Assembly: GCA_964370795.1 (NCBI GenBank)
Contig: CAYJME010000147.1
Span: 1-8,687, forward strand
Direction: 5' to 3'
DNA from: JAHFOW01 sp964370795
GTDB lineage: Bacteria; Planctomycetota; Brocadiia; Brocadiales; Brocadiaceae
Length of the DNA stretch: 8,687 nucleotides
Both the position numbers and the translations under genes were made by a program. Below are positions 1 through 5,761 of this stretch, in pieces (the stretch's first letter is position 1; each line of letters begins with the position of its first letter). The notes beneath the pieces are model-generated. The model saw only the letters and a program-made list of their open reading frames with translations, was not told the origin of the DNA and did no database searches.

Positions 1-9
1 AACGGATAC

Positions 10-32
10 AGGACAAGCGAGACGCTTGTCCT
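10..32. repeat. Hairpin repeat variant A, copy 1
   Basis: Identical over the hairpin to 7016-7038, with shared flanks. It lies about 50 nt downstream of the cpaE stop codon, with no U-tract on the minus strand. The remaining bases 33-79 show nothing recognisable. Confidence 0.85.
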
Positions 33-79
33 ACCAACACCGCCTCAAAAACCGCCTAAATAAACTGAAAATTCCCATG

Positions 80-1270
80 CTACGAAAACAATCCCTTTGT
101 AAAAGAAAGTGGACTCTTTTTTTTCTTCTGTACGCCCTCATTCTGTTCGTTCAGCGCCGATACCAGTTCCCTGAATTTTCCCCAGATTTCCGTTCCCTGT
201 GCTAATGAGTAAAGGGGCTTGCCCTCATTAATGGCGCTCATGGAAAGTTTATACACGTTCGGAATACTGCATATAATCTTTCTTTGCAAACTCTCCTCGG
301 CGTCTTTTAACGTAAGGTCTGTGTTTTTATGGACTCTGTTTGCAATAATGTCAACTTTTTCATCACCTGGATAAGTTTGCTTCCTGAAGGTATTTAAAAG
401 CTTCTTGAGATTAATAATACAGGGAAGGTTTAACACAAAGACAAGGAACACCTTGTCTGCATTCCTCATAATTAACCGGGAATATTCATCCAATGACTGC
501 CCGCTATCAATAACAATATAATCAAACATCGTCCTCATAAGTTTAAGGAGGGTTGCTAATGCCTGAGGGTATGTCGTATAATCTTCGGTAAATTCAACGG
601 GCGCTGGCAATACATAAACCCCGGAGGCATGCCTTGCAAGGATACTCATCAGATAGGTGGAATCGAGACGGGATATGTTTTTGATCACCTCTAGCCAACT
701 GAAAAGCGGTTCTATATTTAAATTTACCGAAATCTCGCCAAAAATAGGTTTTAAATCTATGAGAACCACCGATGGCGAAGCTTCGGACGCTGCAAGGCTT
801 ACGGCCAGATTTATTGCAACGGTTGTCGTCCCCACACCGCCTTTCGTCCCGAACACATTGATAATTTTTCCCTTTTTTGCCGTTCCTTCAGTCACTCCTT
901 GACTATCCCTGTGCGCCTTGATCTTTAAAAGGGCGCTCCGTATATCGTCTTTTTTGAGCGGCTGGGGAAAAAATTCTTTCACCCCTATCCGCAATGCCTC
1001 TATAAGAATATCGGGGTTCTTGTTCGATGAGGTTAAGAAAATATTCCGCACCGTTTCTGACGTCTTCATCGTATGTGCGAACTGCAAATCCCTGGTTGCG
1101 TCTTCTCCCGTTTCCAGAATCAGCAGGTCATACGAGTCCTGGTTTTTAAGGAGAGAAGCCTTATCATAAAGAGTAAATCCGGACAAATTTGCTAAAGTCT
1201 CTTTTATTAATTGCAATACATCCTTGCTTTTTATATCGATTAATACTGAAATATTATTATTTTCTGCCAT
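80..1270 (-). CDS. cpaE: CpaE/TadZ-like pilus localisation ATPase
   Basis: This is a Tad-system CpaE/TadZ protein of 396 residues, a ParA/MinD-superfamily ATPase that in studied systems places the Tad machine at a cell pole. Residues about 5-115 look like an atypical receiver domain: the region expected to hold the phospho-acceptor Asp reads LLILETGED, so phosphorylation is doubtful. A P-loop region follows at about 137-155, with KGGVGTTT at 143-150. The second Walker A lysine is replaced by Thr, as is common in this family. VVLID ends at D172 and FDYIVIDSG lies at about 249-257. The tail is Lys-rich (KKKKSPLSF). The frame stays open upstream to a TTG at 1324, but that part lies inside a dispersed repeat. 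The ATG at 1270 is preceded by AAAAGGATT and is preferred. It is the last gene of the cluster in the window. Family assignment is confident; ATPase activity is not shown. Confidence 0.9.
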   Translation of the reverse strand: MAENNNISVLIDIKSKDVLQLIKETLANLSGFTLYDKASLLKNQDSYDLLILETGEDATRDLQFAHTMKTSETVRNIFLTSSNKNPDILIEALRIGVKEFFPQPLKKDDIRSALLKIKAHRDSQGVTEGTAKKGKIINVFGTKGGVGTTTVAINLAVSLAASEASPSVVLIDLKPIFGEISVNLNIEPLFSWLEVIKNISRLDSTYLMSILARHASGVYVLPAPVEFTEDYTTYPQALATLLKLMRTMFDYIVIDSGQSLDEYSRLIMRNADKVFLVFVLNLPCIINLKKLLNTFRKQTYPGDEKVDIIANRVHKNTDLTLKDAEESLQRKIICSIPNVYKLSMSAINEGKPLYSLAQGTEIWGKFRELVSALNEQNEGVQKKKKSPLSFTKGLFS

Positions 1271-1272
1271 AA

Positions 1273-1279
1273 TCCTTTT
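1273..1279 (-). promoter_or_regulatory. Shine-Dalgarno site deciding the cpaE start
   Basis: The minus strand reads AAAAGGA three bases before the ATG at 1270 (AAAAGGATTATG). The alternative TTG at 1324 has no such site and falls within a repeat that is also found near tadV. This supports removing 18 residues from the longest possible reading frame. Confidence 0.6.
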
Positions 1280-1304
1280 ACTCTCTCTATTTTTCCACAA
1301 AAAA

Positions 1305-1329
1305 TGTTGGGTTTCGTTCCTCAACCCAA
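1305..1329. repeat. Dispersed hairpin repeat, copy 1 (tadG-cpaE gap)
   Basis: A 25-nt sequence that is identical, in inverted orientation, to 4762-4786. With one more base it has 8-nt complementary arms (GTTGGGTT and AACCCAAC) around a 9-nt loop. It sits between tadG and the preferred cpaE start and encodes the spurious N-terminal extension of cpaE. No U-tract follows, so there is no case for an intrinsic terminator. Confidence 0.85.
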
Positions 1330-1395
1330 CCTACGGCTCTATAATTGAAATTCACAAACTTTAAATACCATCTCCTTCTTGACAGACTCTTATAC

Positions 1396-2526
1396 CTATT
1401 TCACCAGCCTGGGGATACTTCCCTTTGAGCTATAAATACTACCGCCCCCTCCTCCTTTGACACCAGGGATTATTGAATCGCAATTGACCTTGCCCATAAT
1501 TATTTTTCCATCTGGACCACCACCGGCATCATGAACGTCTGTAATGGTAACGGTTGAAAACCCTGCTATTATTATTGATTGATTGGGGTTAGAGCAATCG
1601 GTAGCATCGTATATCGGTATTCCGGTAGTCCATGTTAATGGATTATTATCAAGATCGCCATTTCCATAGTGATTATCCTTCATTTTATCAAAAAGGGCCT
1701 TCATGCCATCAAATGTTTGTTGAGACAGATCCCCCCCGATAAATTCATATTGCGTCTCTCCTGCAATTGTTTCGGGACTTGTGAACGTTTCATTAAACAA
1801 ACCATCTATAATATCTCTTTCGTTTTTATCACTTGAAGGCTTAATTGTGTATGTATGCCATCCTGCGCAGCCCTTGGGCTTTTTCGTAGGATGAAATTGT
1901 ATGGGCTGATTACAATACGTAGCTGGATCCTCTAACCATATTTTAGGGACACTGAAAGGAACGCCCAGCTTTTTAGGACCAATCTTCGTTACACTCGATA
2001 AAGCAGCAACCGCCTGGGCAGAGACATTGAAACTATTAATGCCCAATATCCTTGCAAAAAAAGAAGAAACCGGTCCATTAGCGCTTGCGTCCCTCCTTGC
2101 AATTACCTTTACTGCGTCGGGATCATCCAGCGTCTGTACAAGGACGTGATCTATAGCATTCCACTGTCCAATAATAACATCTGAAGAATTTATAACAATA
2201 GAAACTCCGCCTGCCTGATTCTCTGCTCCAATAACTTGAGCAACGGGTTCAATATCTGATGGATTACAGGTATACGTACCTTTCAAATCATTAGCTAATC
2301 TGTCTTCATAAATACTACCGAGTTTACGCGTAGCGGCTAATGCAGCGGAATCGGCTATATTCTGCAGTTGATTCCTGGCTATCATGAGGTAGCCAATATC
2401 AACGGCAAAGGTAGCCACACCAACAATAATGACTAATGAAAGCGCAACCATGATAATCGTTGCGCCACGCTTGTCCTTTGTTTTTAGCAGACGTCTCAAT
2501 TTGCTCTTCATAATCTTTTCCGCCAT
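1396..2526 (-). CDS. tadG: TadG-like Tad pilus assembly protein
   Basis: The 376-residue product has a short basic N-terminus (KSKLRRLLKTKDKRG) followed by one hydrophobic segment at about 21-45. After it comes AVDIGYLMIARNQLQNIADSAALAAT, the hallmark of the Tad/TadG-like N-terminal domain in Flp pilus assembly proteins. The rest (about 70-376) is expected to be periplasmic. It has several Cys residues, a Gly-rich run near 360 and ends in PRLVK. TadG-type proteins are anchored in the inner membrane and needed for pilus biogenesis, but their mechanism is poorly known. It follows tadE, separated by about 184 nt of repeats. The first ATG (2526) lacks a Shine-Dalgarno site and abuts a repeat. The ATG at 2511, preceded by GGAAAAGATT, is an equally good or better start. 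No von Willebrand A domain is evident, so a TadG-like or TadE/G-like label is safer than strict orthology. Confidence 0.75.
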   Translation of the reverse strand: MAEKIMKSKLRRLLKTKDKRGATIIMVALSLVIIVGVATFAVDIGYLMIARNQLQNIADSAALAATRKLGSIYEDRLANDLKGTYTCNPSDIEPVAQVIGAENQAGGVSIVINSSDVIIGQWNAIDHVLVQTLDDPDAVKVIARRDASANGPVSSFFARILGINSFNVSAQAVAALSSVTKIGPKKLGVPFSVPKIWLEDPATYCNQPIQFHPTKKPKGCAGWHTYTIKPSSDKNERDIIDGLFNETFTSPETIAGETQYEFIGGDLSQQTFDGMKALFDKMKDNHYGNGDLDNNPLTWTTGIPIYDATDCSNPNQSIIIAGFSTVTITDVHDAGGGPDGKIIMGKVNCDSIIPGVKGGGGGSIYSSKGSIPRLVK

Positions 2527-2540
2527 CGTTGCGAGAGAAG

Positions 2541-2568
2541 GATTGCTTCGCTATCGCTCGCAATGACA
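2541..2568. repeat. Dispersed 28-nt repeat, copy 1
   Basis: The plus strand runs from GATTGCTTCG to CGCTCGCAATGACA. Near-identical copies lie at 7067-7093 (same orientation) and at 8636-8663 and 7321-7351 (opposite orientation). The ends GATTGC and GCAATG are partly complementary. When translated, this family gives the SLRAKRSNL-type peptide that often creates false ORFs. It sits just upstream of tadG. Confidence 0.8.
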
Positions 2569-2643
2569 ATTAAGACTGGACTTTTTGCACAAACTCTCAA
2601 GGTTTAAATTAGTCCCTCGGCAAATTTTTCACAATCACACGCA

Positions 2644-2710
2644 GGGCGAAGCATTTGCTGGTATTAAACTTGAATGCTATCTTATATCTTGGACAGCAAA
2701 TGCTTCGCCC
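2644..2710. repeat. 67-bp inverted repeat abutting the tadE stop codon
   Basis: Two perfect 16-nt arms (GGGCGAAGCATTTGCT at 2644-2659 and its complement at 2695-2710) flank a 35-nt AT-rich spacer. Its right edge touches the tadE TAG stop codon (2711-2713). It resembles a REP/MITE-type insertion in the tadE-tadG gap. No transposase is associated. Confidence 0.85.
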
Positions 2711-3127
2711 CTACTCGTATTTCATCACGGTTTCAGCCGTGAGGTTTATTCCCGTGGAAAAACGGCTGTTTATAAATTTTGGGAATAGTATGAATTGATA
2801 GAAATATTGAACGCGTACCGTAAGATTGTCCCCAGACTCAACACCTGTCCTATCCGGGGTAACGGTAGGCGGGATCTTGGCGCCAAAGGTAATCAAATTA
2901 TTCGCACAATAAAAATTCACTACGTCCTCTATTTCTCCGTAGCTGATACGGGGATCGCTTTGTACTATCCCATACCGCGCCCCTTCCCTGCTTGCATTGG
3001 TAATGACTTGTTTATCGTACATGAGAAAACTAAATTCTATAATGCCAAATATCAATGCGAGCAGGAATGGCAAAATAAGGGCAAATTCCAATGCGGCAAT
3101 TCCCTGAGTATCATGCATCTTTTTCAT
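2711..3127 (-). CDS. tadE: TadE-like pseudopilin
   Basis: The 138-residue product (from the ATG at 3127) is a TadE-family pseudopilin. Near the N-terminus it reads MHDTQG followed by IAALEFALILPFLL. This is a type IV prepilin-like cleavage site (G before I, Glu at +5) leading into a hydrophobic helix of about 20 residues. Then comes MYDKQVITNASREGARYGI, a typical TadE stretch. TadE pseudopilins are matured by the TadV peptidase, encoded two genes upstream, and are needed for pilus assembly. The frame continues to a GTG at 3157, but the best Shine-Dalgarno run (AAAGGAGAGG, 3141-3150) lies between that GTG and the ATG at 3127, so the shorter form is preferred. The gap to the ATG (13 nt) is long. 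The C-terminus, ending MKYE just before a repeat, looks complete. Confidence 0.85.
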   Translation of the reverse strand: MKKMHDTQGIAALEFALILPFLLALIFGIIEFSFLMYDKQVITNASREGARYGIVQSDPRISYGEIEDVVNFYCANNLITFGAKIPPTVTPDRTGVESGDNLTVRVQYFYQFILFPKFINSRFSTGINLTAETVMKYE

Positions 3128-3157
3128 AACAACCGGGTATCCTCTCCTTTGATGCAC

Positions 3158-3187
3158 TGTAGTGGCAATTCATGAATTGCCACTACA
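3158..3187. repeat. 30-bp perfect palindrome upstream of tadE
   Basis: The sequence from TGTAGTGGCAATTCA onward equals its own reverse complement over all 30 bases. It lies in the cpaB-tadE gap, 7 nt upstream of the tadE Shine-Dalgarno run. In RNA it would form a hairpin next to the ribosome site. As DNA it could also be a REP-type element or a cruciform. Confidence 0.9.
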
Positions 3188-3238
3188 TACTGTCACAAAG
3201 GCGCTTTCAACTCTATAATGTTTTCAAATACCAAAAAA

Positions 3239-4099
3239 CTAAAATGTTATCTCACTTATCGTCGTACCTTTTATCAATGTTACCGTTGAAGGGGAAGGTT
3301 TTACCTGTGCGCCTTCCGTCATTTCTGTTTTTGCCTTTTTTTCTCTCTTTTCGATCATTTCCCCGGTTCTGTATGAAGAAATCAAATGGGGAATCGTGAT
3401 ACCGCGTGTAAATACATTTTCGTCATCAACATAATTCCTGAGCGCCAGTTGTATTTTTCCCTGGGTACTGGCAAGCGCCAGTTTTTCTCCTTCTTCAGGC
3501 GTTACCTCCAGGGTGACCACATCTGCCGAAATAGGTTTTTCTTTTTTTCCCTTGTCATCAACTTCACTTCCCACAGCAAGAACACGGATGTTTTCCAATA
3601 TCGTCTTGGTAATGGGGAGGGCCGACTCTCTTTCCTTATAAGATACCGTTGCAAGCACATCCACCCTATGTTCCGGGGCAATATAACCAGAGACGCCAAT
3701 CACCCGGTCCACCTTCACAGACATTGCACGTTTTTGCGGGCTAACGATGGCAGCCACTCCCCCTGCCTTCACGCTCGTCGGAGCCAGCATGGACTCAATG
3801 AGCGGCATGTTGGCTTTTAATGGTTGTATCAATACCCTGCCTTCCGGCATAGACCCTTTATTAAAACACCCTGACGGTAAACTATCTTTCTGAAAAGCGG
3901 CCATTTTAATCATATTCTTTTGCAGTAACGTCCCGCCGGAAAGATCAAATTGAGCCACTGCTATTGTCTGGGTTTCCAACGACTTCACATCCACCCTTGA
4001 CGCCTTTTGTACACGAGTATATGCAAAATAACCAACAGCCGCGGAAATAACAAGAGCTACTCCAATCATTAAAACAGATACAAGCTTTATTTTCGCCAT
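3239..4099 (-). CDS. cpaB: CpaB/RcpC Flp pilus assembly protein
   Basis: The 286-residue protein starts MAKIKLVSVLMIGVALVIS, giving a single N-terminal membrane anchor or uncleaved signal (about 5-26). A SAF-like region follows at about 45-105 (IAVAQFDLSGGTLLQKNMI to LIESMLAP). The RcpC/CpaB core is at about 110-235: MSVKVDRVIGVSGYIAPEHRVDV, ILENIRVLAVG and VTLEVTPEEGEKLALAS are characteristic. CpaB/RcpC acts in the periplasm, where it supports the secretin channel and pilus export. The tail (about 250-286) is Lys/Glu-rich and probably disordered. The start is well supported by AAGGAG seven bases upstream of the ATG. It lies 81 nt downstream of tadV with no repeat between them, so these two are probably co-transcribed. 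Confidence 0.92.
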   Translation of the reverse strand: MAKIKLVSVLMIGVALVISAAVGYFAYTRVQKASRVDVKSLETQTIAVAQFDLSGGTLLQKNMIKMAAFQKDSLPSGCFNKGSMPEGRVLIQPLKANMPLIESMLAPTSVKAGGVAAIVSPQKRAMSVKVDRVIGVSGYIAPEHRVDVLATVSYKERESALPITKTILENIRVLAVGSEVDDKGKKEKPISADVVTLEVTPEEGEKLALASTQGKIQLALRNYVDDENVFTRGITIPHLISSYRTGEMIEKREKKAKTEMTEGAQVKPSPSTVTLIKGTTISEITF

Positions 4100-4180
4100 A
4101 CCGACGCTCCTTATTTTTATCCTCGTTCTTTATTAATCATAACTTATCGATTTCTTTGGTACTTATTACATTTTTCTCTC

Positions 4181-4711
4181 TTACCTAAACAGGAAGACTG
4201 AACACAAGGTGCCAGTCGCAATTGCCACACCGTAGGCCAACATGGGCTTCTTTTCCCCCTTTTCCGGAGGGATATAAGAAATTTTCCTGGTAACAACAAA
4301 TACCTTAAACATGAGCCAGTATCTCTGGATAGTATCTTTTACATGACCATGAAAAGTAAGAACTGCTAATGCATAAACACCGCCGGCGAGCGCGGTGCCA
4401 AAAGAAGCCATTATTATACCCTTTGGACCTAATAAACCGCCTATGGCGCCCATAAGTTTCACATCACCTGCGCCCATACCCGCAACAAGGTAAAAAGGAA
4501 TAAAAAAGGCAATACCCATGAATAAGCCTTCCAGGCTGAATATACATCCATTGAAACCACTTGAGACTAAATGATAGAGTAGGCCAATTCCCATTGTGGG
4601 AAACGTGACCCAATTCGGTATTTTGTGAAAACGGATATCATATACGACGGTAATGGCTAAAATAACTGTCAAAATCGAAAGAAGAACTCTATCAACACCA
4701 CCTGAATTCAT
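4181..4711 (-). CDS. tadV: TadV/CpaA prepilin peptidase (A24 family)
   Basis: A 176-residue polytopic membrane aspartic protease of the type IV prepilin peptidase family, in the short form without an N-methylation domain. That form is typical of TadV/CpaA. Both catalytic aspartates are present: D25 in VVYDIRFHKIPN and D83 in the GxGD motif GMGAGDVKLMGA. About five or six hydrophobic segments are visible, and the C-terminal AYGVAIATGTL matches the usual last helix. It would cleave the Gly-Ile bond in the Flp precursor, encoded immediately upstream, and in TadE. No good Shine-Dalgarno site precedes the ATG (AATTAATATG), so translation may be weak or leaderless-like. A 342-nt gap containing three palindromic elements separates it from flp. 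Confidence 0.92.
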   Translation of the reverse strand: MNSGGVDRVLLSILTVILAITVVYDIRFHKIPNWVTFPTMGIGLLYHLVSSGFNGCIFSLEGLFMGIAFFIPFYLVAGMGAGDVKLMGAIGGLLGPKGIIMASFGTALAGGVYALAVLTFHGHVKDTIQRYWLMFKVFVVTRKISYIPPEKGEKKPMLAYGVAIATGTLCSVFLFR

Positions 4712-4761
4712 ATTAATTATAATCGTTTATCTTGAACAATTTCACAGAACAGTTGTGCAGA

Positions 4762-4786
4762 TTGGGTTGAGGAACGAAACCCAACA
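4762..4786. repeat. Dispersed hairpin repeat, copy 2 (upstream of tadV)
   Basis: All 25 bases match 1305-1329 when reverse-complemented. It lies about 50 nt upstream of the tadV start. Confidence 0.85.
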
Positions 4787-4810
4787 ATTAAATCAGACCT
4801 TGCGGCGACT

Positions 4811-4890
4811 GGTAGGAGCCGTCTCCTGATGGCGATGGACATGCCCACCGGCGCGCAAGCCCCGGTCGCCAACAGGAGTTGGCTCCTACC
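4811..4890. repeat. 80-bp long inverted repeat in the flp-tadV gap
   Basis: The arms at 4811-4835 and 4866-4890 are 25 nt each and complementary at 22 positions. The outer ten bases (GGTAGGAGCC and its complement) are perfect. The 30-nt centre is GC-rich, unlike the AT-rich surroundings. A GC-rich island in an AT-rich gap points to an inserted palindromic element. No coding function is seen. Confidence 0.85.
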
Positions 4891-4937
4891 AAAAACTTTG
4901 AAATTCCTTAACGTTAAATTATTATTCTACTTATGGA

Positions 4938-4998
4938 GGGATACATTATTTAATCAACCACGATCAACCTTTCTTTGTGGTGATAAACAATGTATCCC
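4938..4998. repeat. 61-bp hairpin downstream of flp
   Basis: Perfect 10-nt arms GGGATACATT (4938-4947) and AATGTATCCC (4989-4998) enclose a second imperfect stem (ATCAACCAC with GTGGTGAT). It begins about 55 nt after the flp stop codon. There is no U-tract on the minus strand, so it is not a classical terminator. It could protect the flp mRNA 3' end or reduce read-through into tadV. Confidence 0.7.
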
Positions 4999-5053
4999 TT
5001 TATTTAAAACCGCTTTCAAACACTGGTAAATTTTTGTACGAAAAATTTCACCC

Positions 5054-5230
5054 TTACTTCGCAGCCGCCTCTAGATTTTCTCCAATTTTTTCCGTTGCAG
5101 TCTTAAATTGCCCTTTCAATGTCGTCCAGGCAAGGAAGACCGCAACCGAAACAAGGGCGCCAATCAATGCATATTCAACGGCAGAAATACCCTCTTCATC
5201 CTTTAAAAACTTTATCAATCTCTTTACCAT
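5054..5230 (-). CDS. flp: Flp-family type IVb pilin precursor
   Basis: A 58-residue gene giving the major subunit of the Tad pilus. It starts MVKRLIKFLKDEEG, followed by ISAVEYALIGALVSVAVFLA and then a short Lys/Glu/Ala-rich tail ending EAAAK. The short charged leader, the Gly14-Ile15 cleavage site, Glu at +5 with Tyr at +6 and the roughly 20-residue hydrophobic helix are the signature of Flp/Fap pilins. The mature pilin would be 44 residues, within the usual range. GGGGGTGAG lies 7 nt before the ATG, the strongest ribosome site in the window and fitting for an abundant subunit. The gene follows a c-di-GMP riboswitch and terminator, so its transcription is likely ligand-controlled. TadV is the expected processing enzyme. 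Only one pilin copy is visible. Confidence 0.95.
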   Translation of the reverse strand: MVKRLIKFLKDEEGISAVEYALIGALVSVAVFLAWTTLKGQFKTATEKIGENLEAAAK

Positions 5231-5274
5231 AACTTCTCACCCCCTTCCAAAAAATATAAAATTTAAATCCAAGG

Positions 5275-5293
5275 ATACAACATAATGTTGTAT
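5275..5293. promoter_or_regulatory. Perfect 19-bp palindrome in the flp leader
   Basis: ATACAACAT and its complement ATGTTGTAT flank a single central base, between the riboswitch terminator and the flp Shine-Dalgarno site. It could be a protein operator or an mRNA-stabilising hairpin that remains after read-through. There is no second copy in the window. Its function is unknown. Confidence 0.6.
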
Positions 5294-5303
5294 TTACTTA
5301 ATA

Positions 5304-5361
5304 CAATAAAAACAAAAAAACCTTACTCCAAAGATACCCTTCAACATCTTCGGTAGTAAGG
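5304..5361 (-). terminator. Riboswitch-controlled intrinsic terminator
   Basis: On the minus strand CCTTACTACCGAAGAT (5361-5346) pairs with ATCTTTGGAGTAAGG (5335-5321). This gives about 15 base pairs with a single bulged A and one G-U pair around a 10-nt loop. Seven Us follow, then a further U-rich run. The 5' arm is also the 3' part of the c-di-GMP aptamer, so the two folds exclude each other. This is the expression platform: ligand-bound aptamer should mean no terminator. Confidence 0.9.
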
Positions 5362-5465
5362 CTATCTTTTTATCGGATATAGAGACGCATACCATGCATC
5401 TCTCCGGAAAAGACCCTTCACTTTGCGCCCCCCGATCACTCAGGGTTTGCCCTTGTCACGATGTT
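5343..5465 (-). ncRNA. Cyclic-di-GMP-I (GEMM-I) riboswitch aptamer
   Basis: The minus strand has the conserved GEMM-I core. GACAAGGGCAAACC is followed by a stem CCCTGA/TCGGGG capped by a GUGA (GNRA) tetraloop (5439-5436), then GGCGCAAAG. A long arm follows (GTCTTTT pairing with AAAAGAT, and an inner 10-bp stem with a 3-nt loop), then TAGCCTTACTACCGAAG. Closing helix P1 is a perfect 6 bp: AACATC (5465-5460) with GATGTT (5348-5343). Aligned by eye to the Vibrio Vc2 aptamer, the ligand-contact position G20 is G (5451) and A47 is A (5424). This fits c-di-GMP; the cGAMP-type GEMM-Ib variants have A at position 20. One A-C mismatch appears in the short 3' hairpin. It lies directly upstream of flp. 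Confidence 0.92.
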
Positions 5466-5498
5466 TCACTGCCCTGCAGATGCGAGAAATTTTATTTC

Positions 5499-5527
5499 TG
5501 ATTATGAAATATAACCAGCTAAAACAA
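5499..5527 (-). promoter_or_regulatory. Candidate proximal promoter for riboswitch-flp
   Basis: The minus strand carries TTGTTT (5527-5522), then TATATT and CATAAT within the next 25 nt. CATAAT is 15 nt from TTGTTT, which is short. A start near 5493 would leave only about 28 nt before the aptamer, a usual riboswitch geometry, but the elements are weak. Confidence 0.3.
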
Positions 5528-5752
5528 GGCGCTGCTTTAATTCTACCTATTAAAAAAACACTTTTAATCAATTACAACAGGGATAAAAACTTTTGGAGAA
5601 AAAAACGAGAGAATATCAAAGGGATTTCAGGCATATTCATTTTAATGAGTGAAAATAACCACCGGTTATTTTGGTTAGTAAAATACCACGGAAACAAACT
5701 ATCAAATTTCTTATTTTTCAAAGTTTTAGTTAGTTATTTACAGCACGGCATC

Positions 5753-5761
5753 ATTATAACA
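5753..5761 (-). promoter_or_regulatory. Candidate distal promoter (extended -10)
   Basis: The minus strand reads TGTTATAAT, a perfect -10 with an extended TGn element. No good -35 lies at the right distance. Transcription would start near 5746, giving a leader of about 280 nt before the aptamer. Confidence 0.35.

Noticed and set aside
4829..5029. Plus-strand reading frame of 66 codons
   Set aside because: It lies across the 80-bp inverted repeat and the following hairpin, and shows no protein features.
5528..5560. Sigma-54-like promoter (GG, ten bases, GC) on the minus strand upstream of the riboswitch
   Set aside because: Only the GG and GC anchors match (GGTAGAATTAAAGC); the TTGC half is missing.
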